Positions 40,592 to 50,186 of a DNA stretch of 64,000 bases are shown here, one piece after another; positions within the stretch are counted from its first letter, which is position 1; each line of letters starts with the position of its first letter. The position numbers and the translations under genes are program-made. The stretch covers positions 1 to 64,000 of the forward strand of contig JASBTX010000009.1 of NCBI GenBank assembly GCA_030148225.1, given 5' to 3'. Source of the DNA: Paracoccaceae bacterium. GTDB taxonomy: Bacteria > Pseudomonadota > Alphaproteobacteria > Rhodobacterales > Rhodobacteraceae. Under the pieces are notes generated by a model. The model made no database searches and was not told the DNA's origin. It worked only from the letters and a program-made list of their open reading frames with translations.

Positions 40592-41443
40592 ATGGATAAG
40601 TCCGATTTCACCCTGCCGCCGCTTGAATGGATCCGGGCATTCGAGGCTGCGGCGCGGCTGGGCAGTTTTACAGAGGCCGCGCGCGAAACCGGGCTGACGC
40701 AATCGGCAATCAGCCAGCGTATCGCGCATCTTGAGCGGGCATTGGGTACCATGCTTTTTCATCGGCGAGCGCGCGCTATATCGCTGACGCTGGAGGGTGA
40801 GGCTTGGTTGCCCTATGTCCAGACGTCGCTGGACGGGCTGCGCGACAGCTCCGAGGCGCTTTTTGGGATCGGGCGCGCTCGCCTGACGATTTCGGCCAGT
40901 CAGTCGGTCATCGCGCTCTGGCTTTTGCCCCGTCTGGCCGGGATGCGTGCGGCAATAGACGCACCGATATCGGTTCAGACACTGGTGTTGGGCGCGCATC
41001 AGAGCCCGCCAGAGGGGATCGTCAGCATCCGCTATGGTACAGGCGATTGGCCGCATCGCTACAAGGCGCAGCTTTTTGCCGAGGAGATCGCGCCCCTCGT
41101 ATCACCCGAACTGATATCCGCCGGGCAGGACTGGATGTCGCTGCCCAGAATTGCATTTTCGGGCCCGCGACCGGGCTGGAACGAGTGGACCGCCCGGTTC
41201 GGGGTGCCGACGACACCCGTCGCGAGGCTGCGATTTGATACGTTTCAGCCCGCGCTGGACGCGGCGCGGGCAGGGCAGGGCGTTGTTCTTGCGTCTTTGC
41301 CCCTCAGCCAGACCGATATTGCGGCGGGCAATCTCGTCCGGGTGGGTGATGACATCCTCAGTCATCATGCCAGCTATTGGATGATCGCTGATCGCGACGC
41401 CATATCCCAGAGCCAATGGGATCGCCTCTGCGCGTTGTTTTGA
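40592..41443 (+). CDS. LysR-family transcriptional regulator, divergent from tmpA
   Basis: LPPLEWIRAFEAAARLGSFTEAARETGLTQSAISQRIAHLERALGTMLFHRRARAISLTLEG. Confidence 0.93.
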   Translation: MDKSDFTLPPLEWIRAFEAAARLGSFTEAARETGLTQSAISQRIAHLERALGTMLFHRRARAISLTLEGEAWLPYVQTSLDGLRDSSEALFGIGRARLTISASQSVIALWLLPRLAGMRAAIDAPISVQTLVLGAHQSPPEGIVSIRYGTGDWPHRYKAQLFAEEIAPLVSPELISAGQDWMSLPRIAFSGPRPGWNEWTARFGVPTTPVARLRFDTFQPALDAARAGQGVVLASLPLSQTDIAAGNLVRVGDDILSHHASYWMIADRDAISQSQWDRLCALF

Positions 41444-41479
41444 ATGCGAAAGCGAACCTGCCAGCGGTCGGAACCAGTT

Positions 41480-42634
41480 TCAGCCAGTCAGCCGTTTTCC
41501 CAGCCGCTTCAACATCCTGCAACAAAGTTCCAACTGTTCCAGCGACAGATATTCATCGGGTTTGTGCGCCTGCTCGATCGAGCCCGGCCCACAAACGACA
41601 ACATGCATACCAAGACGCTGAAAGAGGCCCGCCTCAGTGCCAAAGGACACAACACCGGTTGAGTTATTGCCGGTCAGTTCGGCAACCAGCGCCCGCGCCT
41701 GATTTTCGGGCATCGGCAGCAGCCCCACGACGTCTCCGATGGTTTCGGTCACGATATCCGCGTCGGGCCGGATGCGCCGCATCTCTGGCAACAGTTTTTC
41801 ATCTCGATAGCGGGCAAGCGCCGATGTCACGTAGGTCGCGTCCGATGGCTGTACCGGGCGCATTTCCCAATCCAGTTCGGCCTTGCCGACGATCACGTTA
41901 TGCGCGACGCCGCCCGCGACCCGCCCGACATTGATGGTGGTCCATGGTGGCGAAAACGGGCTTTGGGCGGGCGCACGCGCTTTCAACTCTTCGCGCAGCT
42001 CAAGAAGCCTGCCGATGTAGCGCGCGGCGTATTCCGCCGCATTCACACCTGCCTCGGGCAGTGATCCGTGCCCTTCAAGGCCAGTGAACCGCGTGGTGTA
42101 TTCGCAGCAACCCTTGTGCCCCTCGATGATCCGCATCTCGGTGGGTTCGCCCACGATGGCAACGTCGGGCAGGTGCTCTTCATCTTCCAGCACGGCGACG
42201 AGGTTCTGTGCACCCAGACATCCCGTTTCCTCGTCATGGGTAAAGGCGAAGTGCAGCGGTTGCTGCAAATCGTCATGCTGAATTTCGGCGGCGAGGGCGA
42301 GGGTGGCAGCGACAAATCCCTTCATGTCACAGCTGCCCCGCCCATAAAGCCGCCCGTCACGCGACGTCATGATGAAGGGATCGCTGGACCAGTCCTGATC
42401 CTGAACCGGGACAACATCCGTGTGCCCCGACAACATAACGCCGCCGGGTATATCAGGGCCGAGCGTGGCAAAGAGATTGGCCTTGGTCCCGCTTGCATCC
42501 GGCATCACCCGGCAACGCGCGCCCATGGCCGTCAGCCGGTCGTCCAGATAGGCGATGATCTCGAGATTGGGCGCGGTTGAAATCGTGGGAAAGGCGATCA
42601 GATCGTCAAGGATGCTGACTGCGCGCTCCAGCAT
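41480..42634 (-). CDS. argE: M20-family deacetylase, acetylornithine deacetylase-like
   Basis: MLSGHTDVVPVQDQDWSSDPF, GRLYGRGSCDMKGFVAATLAL, DEETGCLGAQNLV; TGATG overlap with upstream M24 gene. Confidence 0.85.
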   Translation of the reverse strand: MLERAVSILDDLIAFPTISTAPNLEIIAYLDDRLTAMGARCRVMPDASGTKANLFATLGPDIPGGVMLSGHTDVVPVQDQDWSSDPFIMTSRDGRLYGRGSCDMKGFVAATLALAAEIQHDDLQQPLHFAFTHDEETGCLGAQNLVAVLEDEEHLPDVAIVGEPTEMRIIEGHKGCCEYTTRFTGLEGHGSLPEAGVNAAEYAARYIGRLLELREELKARAPAQSPFSPPWTTINVGRVAGGVAHNVIVGKAELDWEMRPVQPSDATYVTSALARYRDEKLLPEMRRIRPDADIVTETIGDVVGLLPMPENQARALVAELTGNNSTGVVSFGTEAGLFQRLGMHVVVCGPGSIEQAHKPDEYLSLEQLELCCRMLKRLGKRLTG

Positions 42635-43818
42635 CAGGGTTTTACGAACATCTGGCGCGGGCGGTCGCAGAAACACTCAGCCGGGCCGGTTTCCCTGATC
42701 AGGATGGATTCGGTGATTTCAAGCCCCCAATCATCCATCCAGAGACCGGGCATGAAATGAAATGTCATACCCGGTTCCAGAATGGTTTGATCTTCGGTTC
42801 TGAGCGATATCGTGCGTTCCCCCCAATCGGGCGGATAGCTGAGCCCGATGGGATAGCCGCAGCGCGCGCCACGTTCGATGCCCGCACGCTCGAGCGGGGC
42901 GGCGAGGGCATCGGCAATATCTGCCGCACGGTTTCCGGCACGCGCGGCGTCAAGCCCGGCCTCGAGCCCCTCGACAAGCGCGGCCTCGGCTGATTTCAGG
43001 AACGCTGGCGGTTCGCCCAGAAATACGGACCTGCAGAACGGCACGTGATAGCGGCGAAAACACCCGGCCAGTTCGAAAAACGTGCATTCACCTGACTGGA
43101 ATGGTCGTCCGTCCCATGTCAGATGCGGCGCAGCGGCATCGCTGCCCGATGGTAGCAGCGGCACGATGGCGGCGTAGTCGCCCCAGTCTTCGCCGACACC
43201 CGAAATCGCGTCGTGGTAGATTTGTGCGACAAGTTCATTTTTTCTGAGCCCGGGTTCGATGCGTTCGATCACCCCGTCGATCACGTGTTCGGCGATACGG
43301 GCCGCGCGGCGCATCAGATCGATCTCTTCGTCGGATTTGATGCCGCGCTGCCAGTTGACCAGCGCGGTCGCATCAATCAGTTCCGCTCCCGGCAGTTCCT
43401 TCAGCAGTGTCAAATGCGCCTTGGCCGAATAATAGTAGTTTTCAAGCTCTACACCGATGCGGCTGTCGGCATGGCCGTATTCCCTGATCACCCGTGCGAG
43501 GTCCTGCATGGCGTGCCGCTCGGTCGACTGAACGAAATTGTCGGCATAGCCATGTACACGGTCAGCACCCATCCAGACGGTTCTGAGCGCGCCATTGGCA
43601 TCCTGCCCGCGCCCCCACCAGACAGGATCGGCATCCAGAAATATCAGCGCCCCCTGATGGACATAAAAGGACCAGCCTTCGTATCCGGTCAGCCAGGCAA
43701 TATTTGAGGGGTCCTCGACAAAGAGGAGATCCAGCCCCGCCGCCGACATGGCGTGCCGCGTCTTGTCGAGACGGCGCTTGTATTCTGCGTCGGAAAAGGC
43801 GGGATCAGGATGGGGCAT
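42634..43818 (-). CDS. M24-family hydrolase resembling ectoine hydrolase DoeA/EutD
   Basis: 394 aa; DPSNIAWLTGYEGWSFYVHQGALIF, VWWGRGQDANGALRTVWM, ATALVNWQRGIKSDEEI, RCGYPIGLSYPPDWGERTISLR, TFHFMPGLWMDDWGLEITESILI. Confidence 0.7.
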   Translation of the reverse strand: MPHPDPAFSDAEYKRRLDKTRHAMSAAGLDLLFVEDPSNIAWLTGYEGWSFYVHQGALIFLDADPVWWGRGQDANGALRTVWMGADRVHGYADNFVQSTERHAMQDLARVIREYGHADSRIGVELENYYYSAKAHLTLLKELPGAELIDATALVNWQRGIKSDEEIDLMRRAARIAEHVIDGVIERIEPGLRKNELVAQIYHDAISGVGEDWGDYAAIVPLLPSGSDAAAPHLTWDGRPFQSGECTFFELAGCFRRYHVPFCRSVFLGEPPAFLKSAEAALVEGLEAGLDAARAGNRAADIADALAAPLERAGIERGARCGYPIGLSYPPDWGERTISLRTEDQTILEPGMTFHFMPGLWMDDWGLEITESILIRETGPAECFCDRPRQMFVKP

Positions 43819-43952
43819 CGGGCCGGTCTCGCGGATACATCATATGGGTAGGGCGGCGGGTTTGCAGCCGATGCGATCACGCCCAAGCCGATAAAGCAAG
43901 CCAAACTTCGCGCACCTACGCGCCCCGCAAGCGGATGTCCAAAGCGGACCCC

Positions 43953-43969
43953 AAGTTGATGCTCAACTT
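43953..43969 (-). terminator. Stem-loop at the 3' end of the phn/HAD operon
   Basis: AAGTTGA TGC TCAACTT overlapping the stop of the HAD gene at 43968; no U-tract seen. Confidence 0.35.
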
Positions 43970-44618
43970 AGCGCGCCAGTATTTGGCTCACCAGTCGGGG
44001 TAGATCCTCAAACCTGTCAAAGCTTTCAGCGTGCGGAATATCGTGGACCGGGCTGTGGCGATAGCCGGATGTGAAGAGCAGGAAAGGCACACCGGCGCGT
44101 TTGGCTGTCTCGGCATCGACCTCGCTATCGCCGACATAGAGGCGCGGTCCTTCGCCGAGTTCTTCGAATGCGGCGAGAAGGGGCGCGGGGTTGGGCTTGC
44201 GGGCGATGGGATTGTCACCGCCCCAAATACTGGAAAAGTAATGCATGATCCCAAGGTGTCCCAGCACGGCCTTGCAGGGCTGTAGAAGTTTATTGGTGCA
44301 GATGCCGAGCCGATGACCGGCGGCCAGTTGCTCCAGCGCCGGGATGACACCTGGATAGGTTTCCGTCAGCGTTACAGCATCGTCGTACCGGGCGATGATA
44401 TCAGCCAGAAGAACCTCTTGCATGTCGTCAGGAATGCTGCGGGCCTTTCGCATCTTTTCGACGAATACCCCTATGCCGTTGCCGATGAATGACCGTGTTT
44501 CCTCGAGCGAGATCGGTTCTGCATCGACGGTCGCAAGGCAGGCATTCGCGATGGCATTGATGTCCCGGGCGCTGTCGATGAGTGTGCCGTCGAGATCAAA
44601 GACGATACGCGCGCTCAT
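43968..44618 (-). CDS. HAD-family hydrolase, phosphoglycolate phosphatase-like
   Basis: IVFDLDGTLIDSARDINAIANACL; LGICTNKLLQPCKAVLGHLG; RLYVGDSEVDAETAKRAGVPFLLFTSGY. Confidence 0.88.
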   Translation of the reverse strand: MSARIVFDLDGTLIDSARDINAIANACLATVDAEPISLEETRSFIGNGIGVFVEKMRKARSIPDDMQEVLLADIIARYDDAVTLTETYPGVIPALEQLAAGHRLGICTNKLLQPCKAVLGHLGIMHYFSSIWGGDNPIARKPNPAPLLAAFEELGEGPRLYVGDSEVDAETAKRAGVPFLLFTSGYRHSPVHDIPHAESFDRFEDLPRLVSQILAR

Positions 44619-45520
44619 GGGCGGGCCACGACGTAATCGGGCACAATGCCGGATGTAGCGATTGCCGCCGCGATGTCCTCGCCCGCAAAAAAGCCGAATT
44701 CTGACACGAGGGCCGAGGATATGCCGGCGGTCCGGGCGCCCAGAATGTCGGTGTGAAGGCTATCGCCCACCATCAGCACACGGGATTTGTCGATGCCTCC
44801 TAGCCGCGCAAGGGCGAGGTCGTAGATATTCCCGAACGGCTTACCAAAGAATTCCGGCGTTATTCCGGTTTTGTCGGCGAGGCGATGCGCGAAATACCCC
44901 GGCTCGGCAGAGAAACCATTTTCACGCGGGGCGACGATGTCCGGATTTGCAACCAGTACGCGGCGGGGAACCTCTTGCAACGCGTTCTCCAGCAATGACT
45001 GTCGTTTCTCGGTCCATGTACCGCTGCCGATCAGAAGGAAACCGTCTGCATCTCGATATGCAGCGCCGTCGTCCCCAAGTGACGTGAGTGCCAGCGCGGA
45101 AAAATCCTCCATCGGTGCATTTGAACCCTGCATCACTCCCCAGGTCATACCTTTGGCGCCGCGCATGAAAGCCGCCATTGTATCGCGGCTGGTGATGATG
45201 TCAGCCTCAGGAAAGTCAAATCCCAGCCGATCATATTTCGCGCGCAGTTCGGATTTCGCGACGCTGGCTGCGTTCGAGACAACCAGCACCCGCTTGCCCG
45301 CCGCGCGAAACCCTTCGATCCGCTCAGGCACGCCCGGGATCGCGGTCTCTCCGATGTTCAGCACGCCAAATGCATCAAGGAGGAACGCGTCGAACTCAGC
45401 CGCAACCTCGTCAAGCGTGTCGATTTCCCGATAGGTGGCCGCGCGGATCTGTGCGGCGGGCAGTCGATGGCGGACAGCCTCGTAGGCGGCAAAGGCCTCC
45501 TGCGCGGAGATCGAAATCAA
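44615..45520 (-). CDS. HAD-superfamily class IIA-type hydrolase
   Basis: FDAFLLDAFGVLNIGETAIPGVPERIEGFRAAGKRVLVVSNAAS; MVGDSLHTDILGARTAGI; start is probably TTG overlapping the upstream stop (TTGA). Confidence 0.85.
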   Translation of the reverse strand: MISISAQEAFAAYEAVRHRLPAAQIRAATYREIDTLDEVAAEFDAFLLDAFGVLNIGETAIPGVPERIEGFRAAGKRVLVVSNAASVAKSELRAKYDRLGFDFPEADIITSRDTMAAFMRGAKGMTWGVMQGSNAPMEDFSALALTSLGDDGAAYRDADGFLLIGSGTWTEKRQSLLENALQEVPRRVLVANPDIVAPRENGFSAEPGYFAHRLADKTGITPEFFGKPFGNIYDLALARLGGIDKSRVLMVGDSLHTDILGARTAGISSALVSEFGFFAGEDIAAAIATSGIVPDYVVARP

Positions 45521-46332
45521 ATGATCGCTCCGCGAACCTTGGCGGATACCCATTCGCTGATAACCACGGCCACCAGAATCACGACAAGGATCAGGCTGAC
45601 CTGAGGCCAGGCAAGAACGTTGAGCGAAGCAGAAAGCTGCAGCCCGATGCCGCCCGCGCCGACCAGACCAAGAACGGTTGACTCGCGGATATTGATGTCC
45701 CAGCGGAACACGGCAATGCCGGCAAAGGCAGGCAGGATCTGGGGAACAATCCCGTAGGCCATGACCTGCCACCGGCTTGCGCCCGTGGCAGTGATGGCTT
45801 CCACCTGCGTGTGGTCAATCTCTTCGATGGCCTCATAGAGAAGCTTGGCGCAAAAGCCGATGGACCGGATCGCAATGGCGACGACGCCGGCAAAAACACC
45901 CGGTCCGATGATCGCGATCAGCAAAAGCGCCCAGATCAGCGAGTTGATCGAGCGTGTCGAGACGATGATGAGCAGCGCCACCGGGCGGATGAATAGGGCC
46001 GAAGGCGTCGTGTTCCGCGCGGCAAGGAACGCCACCGGCACGGCGAGGCAGAGCGCGATCAGCGTACCGAGTGTCGCGATGTTGAGCGTGTCCCAGATCG
46101 GGCGACCAAGCTGCGAGATATATTCCCAGCGCGGGGGTGTTGCGCGGGTCCAGATGTCATTGGCGATGCGCGGTGCGTCCCAGACAAAAAACCACGTTGT
46201 CGCGCCGCTGATCCGCTGCCACGCGAACAGGAATACCGCGATGCCGATCAGCCAGCCAAACCAGCGCACCATGCTTTCGCCGGTTGTACGCCTGCGCCAG
46301 ACCTGCACGTCACCCCGTTTCAGAACCGGCAT
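45517..46332 (-). CDS. phnE: Phosphonate-type ABC transporter permease
   Basis: [67 protein letters not shown]. Confidence 0.9.
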   Translation of the reverse strand: MPVLKRGDVQVWRRRTTGESMVRWFGWLIGIAVFLFAWQRISGATTWFFVWDAPRIANDIWTRATPPRWEYISQLGRPIWDTLNIATLGTLIALCLAVPVAFLAARNTTPSALFIRPVALLIIVSTRSINSLIWALLLIAIIGPGVFAGVVAIAIRSIGFCAKLLYEAIEEIDHTQVEAITATGASRWQVMAYGIVPQILPAFAGIAVFRWDINIRESTVLGLVGAGGIGLQLSASLNVLAWPQVSLILVVILVAVVISEWVSAKVRGAII

Positions 46333-47147
46333 TACTGTACCCTCGCGCGGATGATGCCGGACAGATATTCCAGCACCATGACAATACCGATGATGAGGAT
46401 CAGGATCGCGGCGGCAGTATCATACTCATATCGGTCAAATGCGGTATTCAGCGTTGCGCCGATGCCACCGGCGCCGACAAGGCCGAGGATCGCGCTCTCG
46501 CGAAAATTGATGTCTACCCGGTACATCGACAATCCGACGAGGCGCGGCATGACCTGTGGCTGAACGCCATAGTTGATCCACTGCATCCATTTTGCACCGC
46601 TCGCCTTGATCGCTTCGGCCTGGGAACGGTCCATGGCCTCGATATCTTCGGCAAGAAGCTTTGAGAGGAAGCCGATGGTTGCAAAAGACAGTGTCAGGAA
46701 CCCCGCCAGCGGACCAAAGCCGAAAATGGCGACAAGCAGGATCGCGACGATGATCTCCTGCAACGCGCGGCTGATCGCGACGATGCCACGGCAGATGACA
46801 TAGACCGGCAGCGGGGCGATATTGCGCGCGGCACCAAGACCGATAGGGATCGAGATCAGGATACCGACGACTGATGCTGCAACGGTCATGACGATGCTCT
46901 CTATCAGACCGTTCCAGATATCGCCCCAACGGGAAATGAAATCCGGGCGCGTGAATGACAGGATGAATTGCCACCCCCGGTCCAGCCCTATATAGACGCG
47001 GCCCCAATCGACCTCGATCGTTGCAAAGGCCGCGATGATATAGGCAACAAATCCGACAATCAGCACCCAGCGAAGCCACGCCCGCTTGACGAATGGCGGC
47101 TTTTTCCACCCTTTGCCAAGGACGTCGTCCAGAGCTATGTCACTCAT
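46332..47147 (-). CDS. phnE: Phosphonate-type ABC transporter permease
   Basis: [88 protein letters not shown]. Confidence 0.92.
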   Translation of the reverse strand: MSDIALDDVLGKGWKKPPFVKRAWLRWVLIVGFVAYIIAAFATIEVDWGRVYIGLDRGWQFILSFTRPDFISRWGDIWNGLIESIVMTVAASVVGILISIPIGLGAARNIAPLPVYVICRGIVAISRALQEIIVAILLVAIFGFGPLAGFLTLSFATIGFLSKLLAEDIEAMDRSQAEAIKASGAKWMQWINYGVQPQVMPRLVGLSMYRVDINFRESAILGLVGAGGIGATLNTAFDRYEYDTAAAILILIIGIVMVLEYLSGIIRARVQ

Positions 47148-47944
47148 TCCGCGGCCTCGATATCTGCGTCCTCGTCATCATCGACCTTTTCGATCGTGGC
47201 TTCCCAATCCTCTTCGCCGTAGATTTCGGTCAGCTTGTCGGGTGTCAGGCCCGTCGGACCGCCATCGTAGACAATTTCGCCCAGCCTCAGCCCGACGACA
47301 CGGGGCACAAACATCTGCGCCAGTGCCACGTCGTGAATATTGATAATCGCCGCCAGCCCGCGCTCGCGGCAAAGTTCGGTGATGAGCCGCATGATCTGGC
47401 GGCTTGTCTTCGGGTCGAGCGAGGCGGTCGGTTCATCGACAAGAAGGAGTTTCGGGTTCTGGATCAAGGCCCGGCAAATGCCGACACGCTGCCGCTGTCC
47501 GCCGGAGAGTTCATCGGCACGCTTGTCGGCCATGTGCAGCAGGCCAACGCGGTCGAGCAGACGAAAGGCCTCATCGACATCCGATTGCGGATAACGCCGC
47601 AGAAAGCTCCGCCAGAAACCCACGAAACCAAGCCGCCCCGAAAGCACGTTTTCCATGACAGTCAGGCGTTCAACGAGCGCGTATTCCTGAAAAATCATTC
47701 CCATCTCGCGCCGCGCCTTGCGCAATGCGCCCGACCCGAGCCTGGTCAGGTCGGTATCATCCAGCATGACCGCGCCGCCGGTTGGCTCCACCAGGCGGTT
47801 GATGCATCTGATCATGGTGGACTTGCCCGCACCGGAGGGCCCGATCAGCGCCAGCACCTGGCCCTTTGGCACCTCCAGATCAATCGCCTTCAGCGCCTGA
47901 TCACCGGTTTTGTAGGTTTTTGTCAGTTTCTCTAGGCGCAGCAT
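47144..47944 (-). CDS. phnC: Phosphonate-type ABC transporter ATP-binding protein
   Basis: [57 protein letters not shown]. Confidence 0.93.
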   Translation of the reverse strand: MLRLEKLTKTYKTGDQALKAIDLEVPKGQVLALIGPSGAGKSTMIRCINRLVEPTGGAVMLDDTDLTRLGSGALRKARREMGMIFQEYALVERLTVMENVLSGRLGFVGFWRSFLRRYPQSDVDEAFRLLDRVGLLHMADKRADELSGGQRQRVGICRALIQNPKLLLVDEPTASLDPKTSRQIMRLITELCRERGLAAIINIHDVALAQMFVPRVVGLRLGEIVYDGGPTGLTPDKLTEIYGEEDWEATIEKVDDDEDADIEAAE

Positions 47945-47970
47945 GGGCGTCCCTCTGCCAAGGGTGAAGT

Positions 47971-47992
47971 GGCGGGCCCGACAGGACCCGCC
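47971..47992 (-). promoter_or_regulatory. Intercistronic hairpin between phnD and phnC
   Basis: Minus strand GGCGGGTCC TGTC GGGCCCGCC, 9-bp stem with one T-G wobble. Confidence 0.7.
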
Positions 47993-48011
47993 CTGTTTTT
48001 CTTATTATGCT

Positions 48012-48986
48012 TTATTCGCAGGCGTAAGACACGCCGTTGGCTGCGTCGATCTTTCGGATGACTTCCCAGAATTCCTGATAGGTCATCTCAAGGAACTGGC
48101 CTTCGTTCGATTTGGAGAACTCGGCCTCCAGCGTCGTGCCTTCCCATTCGAAGTTGAAGAAGGCGTTGCGGATCTTCTCCTGCAGTTCGGGCTTGAGGTT
48201 GTAGACCACGCCGAAACCGGTCGTCGGGAATGTCTGCGACTTGTAGATCGTGATGACATCTTCCTCTTTGATGACATCGCGCGAAATCATCCGCGATTTC
48301 ACCGAGTTCGCGATAGACGCGGCCATGTAGTCCTTGTTCGCCACACCAAGGATCGAGTTATCGTGCTTGCCCGAGAACACCGGTTCGAAGTCGCGCTCAG
48401 GCAGCAGATCAAAATCGCCCTTCAGGATCGCCGATGGCGCCTTGAAGCCGGAATTCGACGTGGGCGAGGTAAAGGCAAGCTGTCCGCCTTTGATGTCCTC
48501 GACGCTTTCGATACCCGATCCGGGATAGGTGATGATCTCCATCTCGTAGCCAAAATTGCCGTCCTTCGATGCCATGATCGTGAATGGCCGGAAGCCCGCG
48601 CAGTTCACGGCAAGCGGGTTGGAGCCGGTGTTAAAGCCTGCAATATGCAGGCGGCCCGAGCGCATGGCCTCGATCTGGGCCGCGTTGTTCTGAACAGGGA
48701 AGAACACCACTTTCTTGCCCGTTTCAGCTTCGAGATGCTCGAGGAAGTCCGACCACGCTGTTGCATAGACCGCCGGATCTTCAACAGGGGTATAAGCAAA
48801 GATGAGCGTGTCGGGATCGATCTGATCCGCAGGATCAGACGGAATATCGGCGATCAGGTCACCGTCGGCATCGCAAAAGCGTTCGTCAAGATCGCCACGC
48901 GGGCATTCCTGAGCGGAGGCCGTGCCGCCAAGCGACAGCAGCGCAATGGCCGATGCCCCAATCCAGAGTTTGATATCGAGTTTCAT
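48012..48986 (-). CDS. phnD: Phosphonate-type ABC transporter substrate-binding protein
   Basis: Signal peptide MKLDIKLWIGASAIALLSLGGTASAQ; KKVVFFPVQNNAAQIEAMRSGRLHIAGFNTGSNPLAVN; KDYMAASIANSV. Confidence 0.88.
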   Translation of the reverse strand: MKLDIKLWIGASAIALLSLGGTASAQECPRGDLDERFCDADGDLIADIPSDPADQIDPDTLIFAYTPVEDPAVYATAWSDFLEHLEAETGKKVVFFPVQNNAAQIEAMRSGRLHIAGFNTGSNPLAVNCAGFRPFTIMASKDGNFGYEMEIITYPGSGIESVEDIKGGQLAFTSPTSNSGFKAPSAILKGDFDLLPERDFEPVFSGKHDNSILGVANKDYMAASIANSVKSRMISRDVIKEEDVITIYKSQTFPTTGFGVVYNLKPELQEKIRNAFFNFEWEGTTLEAEFSKSNEGQFLEMTYQEFWEVIRKIDAANGVSYACE

Positions 48987-49036
48987 GTTTCCTCCCAGGT
49001 TGTTGGTCGCTATCGACCGCTCTTCGAATTTTCGTT

Positions 49037-49834
49037 TCAGTTCGTGACGGTAATCTCTGCCTTCGCGGTATGAAGCGCGCTGAGCAGATCGCCTTTCGGC
49101 TGCTCGTCCGCGATCACTGATGTGAATTCCTCCAGCCCGCCGACTATGGCGAGGCCTTTGCGACCGAATTTTTCGGCATCGACCAGCAAATGGCAATTGT
49201 CGGCGCGTTGCAGCATGACGCGTTTGACAGCGGCAAATCCACGGACCGATTCAGACGGGCCCTCGGCGGACAACCCGTATGACCCGATGAAACAGCGATC
49301 CACGTTGAAACGGGCCAAGTATTCCAGTGTCTCGGTGCCGACAACAGCGGATTCCGCTGCGAGGTATTCCCCGGGGCAGAGCAGCACTTGCGAGGCACCA
49401 TGGCCAAGGGTCATCGCCACCGGGATCGAGTTCGTGATGACCGTGCAAGGCGTGTCCAGATAGGCCAGCGCGCGCGCCATCTGGACGGTTGTCGAGCCGG
49501 AATCGATCATCACCGTCTCGCCGTCGCGCACCAACTCAGCCGCCCGTCGCCCGATCCGTTCCCGTTGATCTATCCGCGCATTCGATCGCTCGTCGAGGCT
49601 GGGATAATACCCTTGGGTTGGCGCCGATGCGCCGCCGTATGCGCGCGATATCAATCCGTCTGCCGCCAGGGTGTCAAAGTCTCTGCGCACCGTCTCGGTT
49701 GAGACATTGAGCCGCCGCGACAACTCGCTGATGCGAACATGCGGGCGCAGCTTCAGTTCCAGCAATATTTGCCGGCGGCGTTCGGATTTCTTGAGCCGCC
49801 CGGCATGCTTTTCCTTGGTTTTCGCTTTCGACAT
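49037..49834 (-). CDS. DeoR-family transcriptional regulator
   Basis: RRQILLELKLRPHVRISELSRRLNVSTETVRRDFDTLAADGLISRAYGGA; ETVMIDSGSTTVQMARAL. Confidence 0.93.
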   Translation of the reverse strand: MSKAKTKEKHAGRLKKSERRRQILLELKLRPHVRISELSRRLNVSTETVRRDFDTLAADGLISRAYGGASAPTQGYYPSLDERSNARIDQRERIGRRAAELVRDGETVMIDSGSTTVQMARALAYLDTPCTVITNSIPVAMTLGHGASQVLLCPGEYLAAESAVVGTETLEYLARFNVDRCFIGSYGLSAEGPSESVRGFAAVKRVMLQRADNCHLLVDAEKFGRKGLAIVGGLEEFTSVIADEQPKGDLLSALHTAKAEITVTN

Positions 49835-49841
49835 GGTGCGC

Positions 49842-49865
49842 TTTCAAAGAATCTTGGCTTTGAAA
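49842..49865. promoter_or_regulatory. Candidate DeoR operator upstream of deoR
   Basis: Perfect inverted repeat TTTCAAAG AATCTTGG CTTTGAAA, 7 bp upstream of the deoR start; further GAAACATTTC half-sites nearby. Confidence 0.55.
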
Positions 49866-50186
49866 ATGTGGTAATTTGCGAAACATTTCAAATATTTTTG
49901 TTGCATATGCCAATTCTTGTGGTGAATTGTTTGGGGAGTACACAAATTTCAGCGGTTCTCGACGCCTGAACATCACACCTGCCAATTGCGAGCGCAGGAA
50001 TGGGCAGGAAACAGAGGAAACTATTTGCGGGAAGGCCGACAAGCCGAAAGATGAACCGAAACCGACAGCCATGCTTTGGAAATTGGCTAAAAGCCAAAGA
50101 GGTGCATTCTGTAGAAGATATCGGCCCGGATTTTTAAACCGGGCGCACAAAACCGGGACAACCGGACAAAACCTAGGGAGGAAAAT

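Noticed and set aside
47093-49073. Plus-strand ORFs of 280 and 376 aa (47093..47935, 47943..49073)
   Set aside because: Antisense to phnC and phnD, with no recognisable domain.
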